Source: Brevundimonas sp.
GTDB lineage: Bacteria > Pseudomonadota > Alphaproteobacteria > Caulobacterales > Caulobacteraceae
Reading direction: 5' to 3'
Length of the DNA: 64,000 nucleotides
Assembly: GCA_016742215.1 (NCBI GenBank)
Contig: JACVCC010000003.1
Span: 310,001-374,000 of the forward strand
Made by a program: the position numbers and the translations under genes. Shown in pieces: positions 16,466 to 25,219 of this stretch (position 1 is its first letter; the number at the start of each line of letters is the position of its first letter). The notes beneath the pieces are model-generated. The model searched no databases and had not been told where the DNA came from. It saw only the letters and a list, made by a program, of their open reading frames with translations.

Positions 16466-17767
16466 CTACCGGTTTCCTTCCGGTCCCGGCTGCGACGCGG
16501 GCGGGGTTTCCGGGGAGGGCGTTTCGTCGCGGCCCGGGAGATCCGGCGGCCCGGCGCGGAGGCTGCTGCTCAGGAAGCAGAGGGCGGTTGCGCCGCCCAG
16601 AAGCAGGGCGTTGGCGATGAAGGGCGCCGGCTCGCTGATCTCGTAGAGCATCACGCCGATGACCGGCGGGGCGAGGAAGCTGATGCCGGCCAGGGACATC
16701 ATCAGCCCGGCCACCGCGCCCTGCTCCGACGGGCCGACCGACAGGGACGAGCCGGCGGTGAAGCCCGGCCGGGCGAACCCGACGCCCATGGATACGACTG
16801 CATAGCCGATCACCACGCCGTAGTAGCCGGGCGAGGCGATGCTCATGACATTGCCCAGAAGGGCGAGGCCGGCGCCCCAGCGCATCAGGTCGCGCGGCTG
16901 GAGTTTCAGAAGGGGGATCAGGCCCCACTGGGCCAGCAGGGTGGCGACGGCGCCGGCGAACATCGCAAGGGCGATGAACGGCTGGGCCTGACCGACCGGC
17001 GTGCCTACCGCCGCCATCTCGTCGATGATGTGGAAGCCGAGCACCGAGATGTTGACGGCCTGCGCTCCGGTCACCAGCAGGCCGAACAGGAGGTAGTCCC
17101 GGACGCGCGGGTCCTTCCAGAGCCCCTTTCCGGCGTCATCCCGACGGCCGCTGGGCGAGGGGATGCGGACCACGTCGCCGCTGGGCAGGCTCCGCCAGAC
17201 CACAAGCAGGACGATCGCGCCCATGGCGGCGAAGGCGTACATGGGGCCGGCCAGGCCGATGAAAGGGAGGACGAAGAGCGGCGCCAGCGTCGGGCCGATC
17301 ACAGTGCCCAGCCCCTGCGCCGAGGCCAGCATCGACATGGCCTGGGTGCGCTGTTCGGCGCTGGTCCGGTCCGCGACATAGGCCTGGGCGGCGATCGGCG
17401 AAGCCGAGCCAAAGACGCCATAGATGGTCCGCGCCAGCGCCATCAGGGCGAAGGCCACGCCGGCGGCGAGCCACCCCTCCAGCCCGGCCGTCGTGGCCAC
17501 GCCAAACCCCGTCATCGAGACGACGAAGCCACCGAAGCCGATCATGATGACCTTCTTGCGTCCCAGCCGGTCCGAGAGACGGGCCCAGTAGGGCGACGCG
17601 AGGGTCCACATCAGGGCCGAGATGGCGAAGGCGCCGGAGACCAGGCTGTCGCGCAGCTCGAAGGCCCGGCCGATGCTCGGCAGCACAGACTGCAGCGCCA
17701 TATTGCCGGCCGCCGCGATCAGGCTGACGGCGAACAGGATGGCGAAGGCGGGCGATCGGAGGTTCAC
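16466..17767 (-). CDS. MFS transporter (TetA/multidrug-efflux-like, 433 aa)
   Basis: A twelve-helix major facilitator. The A-motif between helices 2 and 3 reads ARLSDRLGRKKVIMIG and the helix-5 region is AQGLGTVIGPTLAPLF, resembling drug antiporter motif C. The start is GTG at 17767 (protein opening with NLRSPAFAIL), because earlier starts would run into the divergent M20 gene. The C-terminus is a soluble tail rich in Pro, Glu and Gly. Substrate unknown. Confidence 0.85.
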   Translation of the reverse strand: MNLRSPAFAILFAVSLIAAAGNMALQSVLPSIGRAFELRDSLVSGAFAISALMWTLASPYWARLSDRLGRKKVIMIGFGGFVVSMTGFGVATTAGLEGWLAAGVAFALMALARTIYGVFGSASPIAAQAYVADRTSAEQRTQAMSMLASAQGLGTVIGPTLAPLFVLPFIGLAGPMYAFAAMGAIVLLVVWRSLPSGDVVRIPSPSGRRDDAGKGLWKDPRVRDYLLFGLLVTGAQAVNISVLGFHIIDEMAAVGTPVGQAQPFIALAMFAGAVATLLAQWGLIPLLKLQPRDLMRWGAGLALLGNVMSIASPGYYGVVIGYAVVSMGVGFARPGFTAGSSLSVGPSEQGAVAGLMMSLAGISFLAPPVIGVMLYEISEPAPFIANALLLGGATALCFLSSSLRAGPPDLPGRDETPSPETPPASQPGPEGNR

Positions 17768-17852
17768 GAGCGGCAGCCTAGACCGCGGACAGGCTTGCGC
17801 GAAGGGGCCGGGTGACGTCACCTGCGAACTTCGACAGCCGGAAACCGCCATC

Positions 17853-19160
17853 ATGACCCTGCGCCGCCTGCTCATCGCCTCCGTCGCCGTCCTGGCCTGT
17901 TCTGCGGGGGCGGCCGTCGCCCAGGTCCCGCTGGCGGAGGTGGAGGCCGCGGTGCAGGCGGGGGCCCCGCAGGTGGTCGCCTGGCGACGCGACCTGCACG
18001 CCAATCCCGAGCTGGGCTTCGCCGAGACCCGCACGGCCGGCGTCGTCGCCGAGCATCTGCGCAACCTCGGCCTTGAGGTCCGCACCGGTGTGGGCCGCAC
18101 CGGCGTGGTCGGCATCCTGAGAGGCGCACGGCCGGGCCGCACGGTCGCCCTGCGCGCCGACATGGACGCCCTGCCGGTGCTGGAGGCGACGGGCCTGCCG
18201 TTCGCCTCGACCGCGACCGGGACCTACATGGGCCAGACCGTGCCGGTCGCCCACGCCTGCGGCCACGATTCCCACGTCGCCATGCTGATGGGGGCGGCGA
18301 CCGTGCTGGCGGGGATGAAGGACCGGATCGAGGGCACGATCGTCTTCATCTTCCAGCCCGCCGAGGAGGGCGCGCCGCCGGGAGAGCCCAAGGGCGGGGC
18401 CGCCCTGATGATCGACGACGGCGCCCTGCGCGATCCGCGACCCGAGGCGATCTTCGGCCTGCATGTCGTGCCCGGAAAGGCGGGGACCGTCTTCTATCGC
18501 CCGCGCGGCTTCATGGCCGCCTCGGACCGCGTCGACATCCGTCTGAGCGGACGGCAGACGCACGGGGCGTGGCCGTGGAAGGGCGTCGACGTGATCTCGG
18601 CCTCGGCCCAGATCATCCAGACAATCAACAGCCTGACCGCCCGCACTATTGACCCGACCACGACGCCGACGGTCTTCACCATCGCCACGGTGGATGCCGG
18701 GGTCCGCTACAACATCATCCCGGCCGAGGCGACGATGTCGGGCACGCTGAGGACCTTCGACACGGCCCAGCGCGACGACCTGATCCGACGGGCGCGAGTT
18801 GCTATCGACAATGTCGCCGAGACCTATGGGGCGACCGCTGAGTTCACCATCCGTCAGAACGCGGCCCTGACCTTCAACGACGAGGCCCTGTCGGCGTGGA
18901 TCGCGCCCGTTCTGGCCGAGGCGGCCGGCGCGGAGAACGTCAATCCCGCCACGCCGCCGACGACGGTGGCCGAGGACTTCAGCTTCCTGGCGCAAGAGGT
19001 GCCGGGCGTCTTCTATCACCTGGGCGGCACGGCCGATGGCGTGGATCCGGCGACGGCGCCGCCCAACCATTCGCCCGAGTTCGACGTCAACGAGTCGATC
19101 CTGCCGCTCGGCGTGAAGACCCATGTCCTCAGCGCCCTGCGCTTCCTCGAGCGGGACTGA
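17853..19160 (+). CDS. Exported M20-family amidohydrolase
   Basis: 435 residues. A signal peptide (MTLRRLLIASVAVLACSAGA, cut near AVA-QVP) is followed by a dinuclear metallopeptidase of the amidohydrolase type (hippurate hydrolase/N-acyl-amino-acid deacylase family). Metal motifs include RADMDALP, HACGHDSH and QPAEEGAP; the small dimerisation domain contains GRQTHGAWPWKGVD; the late metal site is TTVAEDFSF. The ATG at 17853 starts at the signal peptide. A secreted aminoacylase-type role is inferred. Divergent from the MFS gene, and 3 bases before the DUF1801 pair. Confidence 0.88.
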   Translation: MTLRRLLIASVAVLACSAGAAVAQVPLAEVEAAVQAGAPQVVAWRRDLHANPELGFAETRTAGVVAEHLRNLGLEVRTGVGRTGVVGILRGARPGRTVALRADMDALPVLEATGLPFASTATGTYMGQTVPVAHACGHDSHVAMLMGAATVLAGMKDRIEGTIVFIFQPAEEGAPPGEPKGGAALMIDDGALRDPRPEAIFGLHVVPGKAGTVFYRPRGFMAASDRVDIRLSGRQTHGAWPWKGVDVISASAQIIQTINSLTARTIDPTTTPTVFTIATVDAGVRYNIIPAEATMSGTLRTFDTAQRDDLIRRARVAIDNVAETYGATAEFTIRQNAALTFNDEALSAWIAPVLAEAAGAENVNPATPPTTVAEDFSFLAQEVPGVFYHLGGTADGVDPATAPPNHSPEFDVNESILPLGVKTHVLSALRFLERD

Positions 19161-19163
19161 CCG

Positions 19164-19574
19164 ATGGCCGAGGCCCCGAAGCTGCTGTCCGGCGGCAATC
19201 CGCAGATCCCCAAGGGCTTCGGCGATGCGCCGATGCAGGCGTGGATCGCGGCCGCACCCGGCTGGAAGAGCGCGGCGATGGCCCGGCTGGATGCGCTGGT
19301 CGTCGCCAATGCGCCGGGCGTGCGCAAGGCGGTGAAGTGGAACTCGCCGCTCTACGGCATCGACGAAGGGACGTGGTTCATGGGCGTCCATGCCTTCGAC
19401 CGTTACCTGAAGGTCTCATTCTTCAACGGCGCAGCCCTGGAGCCTATGCCGCCCGAGACCTCGAAACAGAAGATGGTGCGCTACTTCCACATCCGCGAGG
19501 ATGAGCCGATAGACGAGGCGCAGATGGCGGACTGGATTCGTCAGGCGGCCGCCCTTCCGGGAGAGAAGATGTGA
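19164..19574 (+). CDS. DUF1801-family protein, first of a pair (136 aa)
   Basis: The fold of DUF1801/YdhG proteins is suggested by LVVANAPGVRKAVKWNSPLYGID (read as APGVRKAVKWNSPLYGI), followed by FMGVHAFDRYLKVSFFNGAAL and a C-terminal helix with WIRQAA. These small cytoplasmic proteins have no settled function. It overlaps a second DUF1801 gene by 4 bases (ATGTGA), so the two are probably translated together. Confidence 0.78.
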   Translation: MAEAPKLLSGGNPQIPKGFGDAPMQAWIAAAPGWKSAAMARLDALVVANAPGVRKAVKWNSPLYGIDEGTWFMGVHAFDRYLKVSFFNGAALEPMPPETSKQKMVRYFHIREDEPIDEAQMADWIRQAAALPGEKM

Positions 19575-19948
19575 CCGACGCCTCCGCAGAAATCGACGCG
19601 AAACTGGCCGGGCTGGGCGACTGGCGCGGCGAGACCCTGAGCCGCCTGCGCGCCCTGATCCGCGCCGCCGACCCGGCTATCGTCGAGACGGTGAAGTGGC
19701 GCAAGCCGACCAATCCGTCCGGCGTGCCGACCTGGGAGAAGTCCGGCATCCTGTGCACCGGCGAGGTCTACAAGGCCTATGTCAAACTGACCTTCGCGAA
19801 GGGCGCGGCCCTGCCGGACCCGGACGGCCTGTTCAACGCCGGCTTCGGCGGCGGCACGCGCCGGGCCATCGATCTGCGCGAGGGCCAGTTCGTTGACGAG
19901 GCGGCATTCACGGCTCTGGTGAAGTCTGCGGTGGCGGCGAACGGCTGA
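19571..19948 (+). CDS. DUF1801-family protein, second of a pair (125 aa)
   Basis: A shorter relative of the preceding gene. The segments ADPAIVETVKWRKPTNPSGV and VYKAYVKLTFAKGAALPDP align by eye with VRKAVKWNSP and LKVSFFNGAAL of the first copy. The start is GTG at 19571 overlapping the upstream stop. The pair probably arose by an old tandem duplication, and the proteins may form a heterodimer, which is inference. Confidence 0.78.
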   Translation: MTDASAEIDAKLAGLGDWRGETLSRLRALIRAADPAIVETVKWRKPTNPSGVPTWEKSGILCTGEVYKAYVKLTFAKGAALPDPDGLFNAGFGGGTRRAIDLREGQFVDEAAFTALVKSAVAANG

Positions 19949-19974
19949 CCGAAGCCGGGGGTGCAGGGGGCGAC

Positions 19975-20766
19975 GTGAGCACCCTTGCGACTCTCTCCGC
20001 CGCGCGAGACAACCCCTCCATGACCACGACCTACAATCGCATCGCCTATGAGGTGCTCGACGTCTGCAACGGCGTTGAGATGGACACGGTCGAGCGGGCG
20101 ATCGCGCGGGCCGGGCTGGCGGCCGGGGCGACGGCCGCTGATGTCGGCACCGGGAACGCCGGGGTGGCGATCGCCATGGCCCGGGCCGGGCTGACGGTCA
20201 CGGCGATCGAGTACGATCCGGTGATGGCCGAACTGGCGCGCGAGCGGATCGCGGCGGCGGACGTGGATGTGACGCTGGAGATCGGGGCGGCGGCGGCGGT
20301 CTTGGGCGCGGCGCCGCCGCTGGACCTGATCGTGGCGCTTGGCACCACCAATGTGAACGGCGAGGGACGGCCGACGCCCGAGGCGGCGATGGCGTATCTG
20401 AAGGGCCGTCTGAAGCCCGGCGGCTGGCTGCTGTGGGGCGATCTGGTGTGGATCGCCGAGCCGCCCGCGCCGCTGCGGCAGATCACCGAGGCGGTCAATC
20501 TGTACACGGACGATGCGGGCTGGAAGGCAGCCGCGGAGGCGGCCGGGTTCGAGGTTGTCTGGTCCGAGGTGTCGTCGCAGGCGGTGTTCGACGCCTATGT
20601 CGCCGGCGCGGACGGGGCGGCGAGGGCCTGGCTGGACGCCCATCCCAATGCGGCCGAGGCGGACGCCGTGCGCGGAAACGCAGACCGGGTGAAGATGATC
20701 ATGGAGTTCGGCCGGCCGTTCATCGGCTTCGGCCTGTATCTGCTACGGGTCCCGGATCACCGCTGA
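19975..20766 (+). CDS. SAM-dependent class I methyltransferase
   Basis: A Rossmann methyltransferase with motif I ADVGTGNAGVAIAMA, an acidic residue after beta 2 (AIEYDPVMAE), the motif IV region LDLIVALGTTNVN and the post-core LKPGGWLLWGDLVW. Substrate unknown. The GTG at 19975 has a purine-rich GGGGGCGA upstream and is used here. An ATG at 20020 (protein opening MTTTYNRIAYE) is an equally plausible start. The stop codon lies in the loop of a hairpin (20750-20779). Confidence 0.8.
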   Translation: MSTLATLSAARDNPSMTTTYNRIAYEVLDVCNGVEMDTVERAIARAGLAAGATAADVGTGNAGVAIAMARAGLTVTAIEYDPVMAELARERIAAADVDVTLEIGAAAAVLGAAPPLDLIVALGTTNVNGEGRPTPEAAMAYLKGRLKPGGWLLWGDLVWIAEPPAPLRQITEAVNLYTDDAGWKAAAEAAGFEVVWSEVSSQAVFDAYVAGADGAARAWLDAHPNAAEADAVRGNADRVKMIMEFGRPFIGFGLYLLRVPDHR

Positions 20767-20779
20767 GCGGCGTCCGGGA
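20750..20779. repeat. REP-like hairpin whose loop is the stop codon
   Basis: TCCCGGA (20750-20756) pairs with TCCGGGA (20773-20779), and CCGC (20760-20763) with GCGG (20767-20770), leaving TGA, the methyltransferase stop codon, as the apical loop. The following GATGAC and the CCGGG core resemble the palindrome at 39444-39464, suggesting one dispersed family. It may also act as terminator for either convergent gene. Confidence 0.5.
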
Positions 20780-20786
20780 TGACAAA

Positions 20787-21164
20787 TCAGGCCGTCCGGA
20801 TAATGCCGCCGGAGGCCTGAACGGGCCACGGCGTCAGGCGGCCGCCGGCGCAGGGGCCGCCGGTGCACAGGCCGGTCAGGGGCTCGAACACAGCCCCGTG
20901 CCAGCCGCACAGGATCAGGGTCCCATCCGGGGTCAGATAACGGTCCAGTTCCAGCGCCAGCGGATGGCCGGCGTGCGGGCAGCGATCGACATAGCCGGCG
21001 ACCTGTCCGTCCTTGCGCACCACGAAGCCGTGGAAGAACGCCTCGCCGATCTGCAGCACGAAGGACCGGGAGCCGGGATCGGCGATGTCGGTCTCGACGC
21101 ACAGGGGGACGTTGGGCGGGGTCTTCCAGACCCGCTTGCGTTCGGTGGTTTCGGCTTCCGACAT
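20787..21164 (-). CDS. Rieske [2Fe-2S] domain protein
   Basis: 125 residues forming a single Rieske ferredoxin-like domain. The cluster ligands are seen as CPHAGH and CGWHG (Cys-x-His ... Cys-x-x-His). No signal peptide, anchor or oxygenase domain is present, so it is probably a soluble cytoplasmic electron carrier or dioxygenase-ferredoxin-like protein with unknown partner. It starts at the last base of the gpsA stop (TGATG) and is third in tsaD-gpsA-Rieske. Confidence 0.88.
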   Translation of the reverse strand: MSEAETTERKRVWKTPPNVPLCVETDIADPGSRSFVLQIGEAFFHGFVVRKDGQVAGYVDRCPHAGHPLALELDRYLTPDGTLILCGWHGAVFEPLTGLCTGGPCAGGRLTPWPVQASGGIIRTA

Positions 21165-22162
21165 CAGTCCCTCTCGGCCTTCAGCGGCCGGGACAGAAGG
21201 TTGTCGATCAGGGCCTCGACCGTCGTCTCTCCGCCCAGCAGGGCCGCGACGGCCAGACAGATCGGCATGTCGACGCCCATCTTCGCCGCCAGTTCGCGCA
21301 CCGCGGGGGCGCTCTCATAGCCTTCGGCCACCGACCGCTTGCCGGCCAGCGCCTGTTCGACGCTCTGGCCCTGCCCAAGGGCGAGGCCGAGGCTCATGTT
21401 GCGCGACTGGGGGCTGGAGCAGGTGAGCACCAGATCGCCGAGGCCGCACAGGCCGGCGACGGTCTCGGCCTGACCGCCCAGAGCCACGCCCATTCGGGTC
21501 ATTTCGGCGAAGCCGCGGGTGATGATGGCGGCATGGGCGCTGCGGCCCAGACCCTTGCCCTCGCTGAGGCCGCAGGCGATGGCCAGCACATTCTTGATCG
21601 CCCCGCCGACCTCGGCGCCGATGAGGTCGGTGGCGAGGTAGGGACGGAAGCCGGGGGCCGACAGGGTCCACATCAGCTCCTCGCCCAGCGCCTCATCGGC
21701 GCAGGCCAAGGTGACTGCGCTGGGCAGGCCGCGGGCGACCTCGCCGGCGAAGCTCGGACCGGACAGGACGGCAGCCGGGGCGGCCGGAATGGTCTCGGCC
21801 AGCACGTCGGTCATCAGCTTCAGCGAGCCGCGCTCGACGCCCTTGGAGCAGAGCATGATCGGCACGCCGGCACGATGGTGGGCGGCGAAGGCGGTGAGGG
21901 TCGAGCGCATGTGTTGCGCCGGCGGCACGGCGAGGATGACGTCGCAGTCGGCCAGATCGGCCAGTTCGCCGGTGACCGAGATGCGGTCCTCCAGCGTCAC
22001 CCCGGGCAGGAAGGCTTCGTTCACGCGCCGGGCGGTGATGCTGTCGATGACCTCGGTCTCGCGGGCCTGCAGGACCACGTCCAGACCCGCCCGCGCCGCG
22101 ACCTGCGCCAGGGCGGTGCCCCATGCGCCGGCGCCGATCACTCCCGCCCGTTTGAACTGCAT
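21164..22162 (-). CDS. gpsA: Glycerol-3-phosphate dehydrogenase [NAD(P)+]
   Basis: 332 residues. Reduces dihydroxyacetone phosphate to sn-glycerol 3-phosphate for phospholipid synthesis. The nucleotide-binding motif is [14 protein letters not shown]; further family segments are [34 protein letters not shown] (catalytic Lys in IKN) and [19 protein letters not shown]. The ATG at 22162 has GGGAGAG immediately upstream. Nineteen bases separate it from tsaD, and the next gene starts on its stop codon. Confidence 0.95.
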   Translation of the reverse strand: MQFKRAGVIGAGAWGTALAQVAARAGLDVVLQARETEVIDSITARRVNEAFLPGVTLEDRISVTGELADLADCDVILAVPPAQHMRSTLTAFAAHHRAGVPIMLCSKGVERGSLKLMTDVLAETIPAAPAAVLSGPSFAGEVARGLPSAVTLACADEALGEELMWTLSAPGFRPYLATDLIGAEVGGAIKNVLAIACGLSEGKGLGRSAHAAIITRGFAEMTRMGVALGGQAETVAGLCGLGDLVLTCSSPQSRNMSLGLALGQGQSVEQALAGKRSVAEGYESAPAVRELAAKMGVDMPICLAVAALLGGETTVEALIDNLLSRPLKAERD

Positions 22163-22181
22163 ACGCTCTCCCTCGCCTTTT

Positions 22182-23312
22182 CTAGGCTTTTGCGCCCTTG
22201 CGGCCCGGCCTGTGAGCCGGATCGGCGAGCGCCTTGTGTTCGTCCAGCGGCCAGCGCGGCCGCGCGGCGGCGTCGATGTCCGAAACCAGACCTTTCTGCA
22301 ACCGCTCGGCCCCTGCAAGGGCGATCATCGCGGCATTGTCGGTGCAGTAGGCCATCGGGGGCGCGAGGAAGTCGAAGCCGTTCCTTCGAGCGACCTCCTC
22401 CAGCGTGCTGCGAATGGTCCGATTGGCCGCGACACCACCGGCCACCACGAACAGTCGGTGCTGGTGGTGGTCGGCATAATCCTTGAGCGCCCGGTCCGAC
22501 CGTTCGCCCAACTGCCGGGCGATCGCCTTCTGAACCGCGTCGGCCAGATCAGCCTTGTCCTGTTCCGTTTCGCACGTCTGGGCGAGGCGCGATGCGGCGG
22601 TCTTCAGGCCCGAGAAGGAGAAGTCGCAGTCCTTGCGGCCCAGCAGCGCCCGGGGCAGATCGAAGCGGGAGCCGTCGCCGCTCGCGGCCAGTCGCTCCAG
22701 CGCCGGTCCGCCCGGGTAGCCGAGACCCAGAGCCTTGGCGATCTTGTCGAAGGCCTCGCCCGCCGCGTCGTCGATGGTGGTGCCCAGCCGGGTCATGTCG
22801 CCGACGCCGCGGACCTCCAGCAGCTGGCAGTGGCCGCCGGAGACCAGCAGCAGCAGGAAGGGATAGGCGACCGGCTCCCCGAGGCGGGCGGAGACGGCGT
22901 GGCCCTCCAGATGATTGACCGCGATCAGCGGCAGGTCGCGGGCCAGGGCGACGGCCTTGCCGAAGCTGAGGCCGACCATGACGCCGCCGACCAGACCCGG
23001 CCCGGCGGTGGCCGCGACGCCGTCCAGGGCGTCATAGCCGAGGCCGGCCTCGGCCATGGCGCGGCGGGTCACGCCCTCGATCATCTCGACGTGGCTGCGG
23101 GCGGCGATCTCGGGGACGACCCCGCCATAGGCCGCATGGTCGTCGATCTGGCTGTGCACGACGGAGGACAGGACTGTGGCGACGCCGTCCGGCGTCAGAC
23201 GCACGACGGAGGCTGCGGTCTCGTCGCAGCTGGTCTCGAGGCCGAGCACAGTGACCGGCGCGCCAAGACCTGCGGTTGCCCGCCCGCCGTCGCTGCTATA
23301 GTCCGCGCCCAT
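22182..23312 (-). CDS. tsaD: tRNA N6-adenosine threonylcarbamoyltransferase TsaD
   Basis: Transfers threonylcarbamoyl to A37 of ANN-decoding tRNAs, with TsaB and TsaE. Recognisable are [30 protein letters not shown], the metal-binding [39 protein letters not shown] and the late [10 protein letters not shown]. The start is uncertain: the ATG at 23312 (used) gives 376 residues, but the family usually begins close to LGLETSC. A GTG about 30 codons downstream would give the canonical N-terminus and would remove the overlap with the likely hemC promoter. Confidence 0.92.
   Translation of the reverse strand: MGADYSSDGGRATAGLGAPVTVLGLETSCDETAASVVRLTPDGVATVLSSVVHSQIDDHAAYGGVVPEIAARSHVEMIEGVTRRAMAEAGLGYDALDGVAATAGPGLVGGVMVGLSFGKAVALARDLPLIAVNHLEGHAVSARLGEPVAYPFLLLLVSGGHCQLLEVRGVGDMTRLGTTIDDAAGEAFDKIAKALGLGYPGGPALERLAASGDGSRFDLPRALLGRKDCDFSFSGLKTAASRLAQTCETEQDKADLADAVQKAIARQLGERSDRALKDYADHHQHRLFVVAGGVAANRTIRSTLEEVARRNGFDFLAPPMAYCTDNAAMIALAGAERLQKGLVSDIDAAARPRWPLDEHKALADPAHRPGRKGAKA
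23276..23302 (+). promoter_or_regulatory. Putative promoter of hemC-hemD
   Basis: TTGCCC (23276-23281) and TATAGT (23297-23302) are separated by 15 bases; the extended -10 GCTATAGTC resembles the -10 class of Caulobacter housekeeping promoters. Initiation about 7 bases later would give a 50-nt leader containing GGGTCG-AGGTAG-CGACCC (23321-23338), a perfect 6-bp hairpin. The promoter lies within the annotated 5' end of divergent tsaD, an argument for a later tsaD start. Confidence 0.45.
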
Positions 23313-23360
23313 ACTCATTCGGGTCGAGGTAGCGACCCTGCCGGACCCGCGCAACGTCTC

Positions 23361-24311
23361 ATGTCTCCTCTCGTCCGCATCGGCACGCGCCGTTCAAAAC
23401 TGGCGCTGACCCAGTCGGGCATGATGCAGCGCGCGATCGGCCGGGCGCTGGGCGTCGCCGACGCCGACCTTCAGGCCGCCGTGCCTCTGGTCGAGATCGT
23501 CACTACAGGCGACCGGGTTCAGGACCGTCGACTGCTGGAGATCGGCGGCAAGGCGCTGTTCACCAAGGAGATCGAGGAGGCCCTGCTGGACGGCCGCGTC
23601 GATGTGGCCGTGCATTCGATGAAGGATGTGCCGGCCGAGCAGCCCGAGGGGCTGTGCATCGCCGCCATTCCCGAGCGGGAGGACCCGCGCGACGCCTTCA
23701 TCAGCCATACCGCCTCGAAGTTCGACGAGCTGCCGATGGGGGCGGTGCTGGGCACGGCGTCGCTGAGGCGGCAGGCCCAGGCGCTGGCGCTGCGGCCGGA
23801 CCTGAAGATCGAGATGTTGCGCGGCAATGTGGACACCCGCCTGCGCCGGCTGAACGACGGCGAGTTCGACGCCATCCTGCTGGCGGTGTCGGGGCTGAAC
23901 CGGCTTGGGTTCGAGGAGGTGATCCGCGAACGCCTGTCGCTGGACAGTTTCCTTCCGGCGCCGGGGCAGGGCGCACTGGCCCTGCAGACCCGGGCAGACG
24001 ATGCGGGCGCCAGCTGGGCGGCGGTGCTGAACCATCCGCTGACGGCGCTGGCGGTCGAGGCGGAGCGCGGGGCGATGACGGCGCTGGAGGGCTCTTGCCG
24101 GACGGCGGTCGGCGCCCATGCCGAGATCGTCGAGGGCCGGCTGCGGCTGACGGCCGAGATGCTCGCGCCGGATGGATCGGCGCGCTGGCGCCGGGCGGGT
24201 GAGCTGGACGATGTGACGGCGGCCGACGCCTTCGGGCAGGCGCGGGCGCTGGGTCTGCGGATCGGCGCGGCGGTGCACGACGCCGCCGGCGACCAGAGGT
24301 TCGAGTCCTGA
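23361..24311 (+). CDS. hemC: Porphobilinogen deaminase (hydroxymethylbilane synthase)
   Basis: 316 residues. Condenses four porphobilinogens to hydroxymethylbilane in haem synthesis. Motifs: RIGTRRSKLALTQS, FTKEIEEALLDGRVDVAVHS (catalytic Asp in VDVAVHS), LGTASLRRQAQ, LPAPGQGALALQTR and the dipyrromethane cofactor cysteine in EGSCRTAVGAH (Cys246). ATG at 23361 agrees with the family start. The 3' end overlaps hemD by 4 bases. Confidence 0.95.
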   Translation: MSPLVRIGTRRSKLALTQSGMMQRAIGRALGVADADLQAAVPLVEIVTTGDRVQDRRLLEIGGKALFTKEIEEALLDGRVDVAVHSMKDVPAEQPEGLCIAAIPEREDPRDAFISHTASKFDELPMGAVLGTASLRRQAQALALRPDLKIEMLRGNVDTRLRRLNDGEFDAILLAVSGLNRLGFEEVIRERLSLDSFLPAPGQGALALQTRADDAGASWAAVLNHPLTALAVEAERGAMTALEGSCRTAVGAHAEIVEGRLRLTAEMLAPDGSARWRRAGELDDVTAADAFGQARALGLRIGAAVHDAAGDQRFES

Positions 24312-24994
24312 CGGCGATCCGCCGCGTCTGGATTACGCGTGCCGAGCCGGGCGCGACGCGGACCGCCGCGCGGCTGGAGGCGATGGGGCTGGAGCCGATT
24401 GTCGCGCCCCTGCTGCGGATTGAGCCGCTGGATGTCGGTGCGCCGAACCTGACGGACGTGACGGCGCTCGCCTTTACCAGCGTGAACGGGGTCGAGGCCT
24501 TTGCCGCCTTGACGGACCGGCGCGACCGGCCGGTGTTCACGGTGGGCGACCGGACCGCGGAGGCGGCGCGGGTGGCCGGCTTCGGCGCGGTCCGCTCGGC
24601 GGGCGGCGCGATCGGGGATCTCGCGGATTTGCTGAGGCGCGAGGCGCGGGGCGTGGTGCTGGTCCCGGGCGCGCAGGAGCCGGCGGGTGATATCGCGGCC
24701 CTGCTTGCGGGGGCAGCCGTCGAGGCGCGATTGCTGCCGGTCTATGCTGCGATCGGGACGGGCGCGACGGCGCCTGACGCGTTCGACGCGGTGCTGGTCC
24801 ACTCCCCGCGCGCCGGCCGGGCCCTGGCTGCGATCACCGGCGCCGGGCAGGCCGCGGAATCCGTGGCCGTGGCGATCTCCGAGGCGGCGGCGGCGCCCTT
24901 GCGAAGCCTGCTGTGGCGGGAAATCCGCATCGCCGCCCATCCCGACGAAAACGCGATGATGTCTGCGCTTGGCAACCCGCCGCGCTCCGTATAA
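24308..24994 (+). CDS. hemD: Uroporphyrinogen-III synthase HemD (probable CTG start)
   Basis: 228 residues. Closes hydroxymethylbilane to uroporphyrinogen III. The conserved opening RVWITRAEPGATRTAARLEA and the core TALAFTSVNGVEAFA and FTVGDRTAEAARVAGF, plus VLVHSPRAGRAL near the end, fit HemD. No ATG, GTG or TTG precedes the conserved N-terminus in frame. The only candidate is CTG at 24308, which overlaps the hemC stop as CTGA and has AGAGG (24295-24299) 8 bases upstream. The first ATG (24383) would remove 25 conserved residues. Confidence 0.82.
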   Translation: MTAIRRVWITRAEPGATRTAARLEAMGLEPIVAPLLRIEPLDVGAPNLTDVTALAFTSVNGVEAFAALTDRRDRPVFTVGDRTAEAARVAGFGAVRSAGGAIGDLADLLRREARGVVLVPGAQEPAGDIAALLAGAAVEARLLPVYAAIGTGATAPDAFDAVLVHSPRAGRALAAITGAGQAAESVAVAISEAAAAPLRSLLWREIRIAAHPDENAMMSALGNPPRSV

Positions 24995-25035
24995 AGAACC
25001 CGCCTCGCGTCGGACCCCGGTCCGTTTCGCCCAAG

Positions 25036-25111
25036 GCCGCTTTAGCTCAGCTGGTAGAGCACATCATTCGTAATGATGGGGTCAGGTGTTCGAGTCACCT
25101 AAGCGGCACCA
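25036..25111 (+). tRNA. tRNA-Thr (anticodon CGT)
   Basis: A 76-nt cloverleaf with encoded CCA. The acceptor stem is GCCGCTT/AAGCGGC; the D arm contains TAGCTCAGCTGGTAGAGC; the anticodon stem CATCA/TGATG encloses the loop TTCGTAA with anticodon CGT (codon ACG); the T loop is GTTCGAGTC. It lies 41 bases after hemD. Confidence 0.97.
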
Positions 25112-25219
25112 CTTCCTTTCCGCATTGCTTCAATGTCTTGCAGATGCGTCGAACTCGGTTCGTCGCACTGGACGCGTCGCGCGGGACGCCCTACTCAGGC
25201 GGGGTTAGCGGAGCGTTGG

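Noticed and set aside
15989..17767. MFS gene and SRPBCC gene as part of the pilus operon
   Set aside because: They are on the opposite strand and end against tadC; no functional link is visible.
24383..24994. ATG start for hemD at 24383
   Set aside because: It removes the conserved N-terminal strand RVWITRAEPGATRTAARLEA that begins uroporphyrinogen-III synthases.
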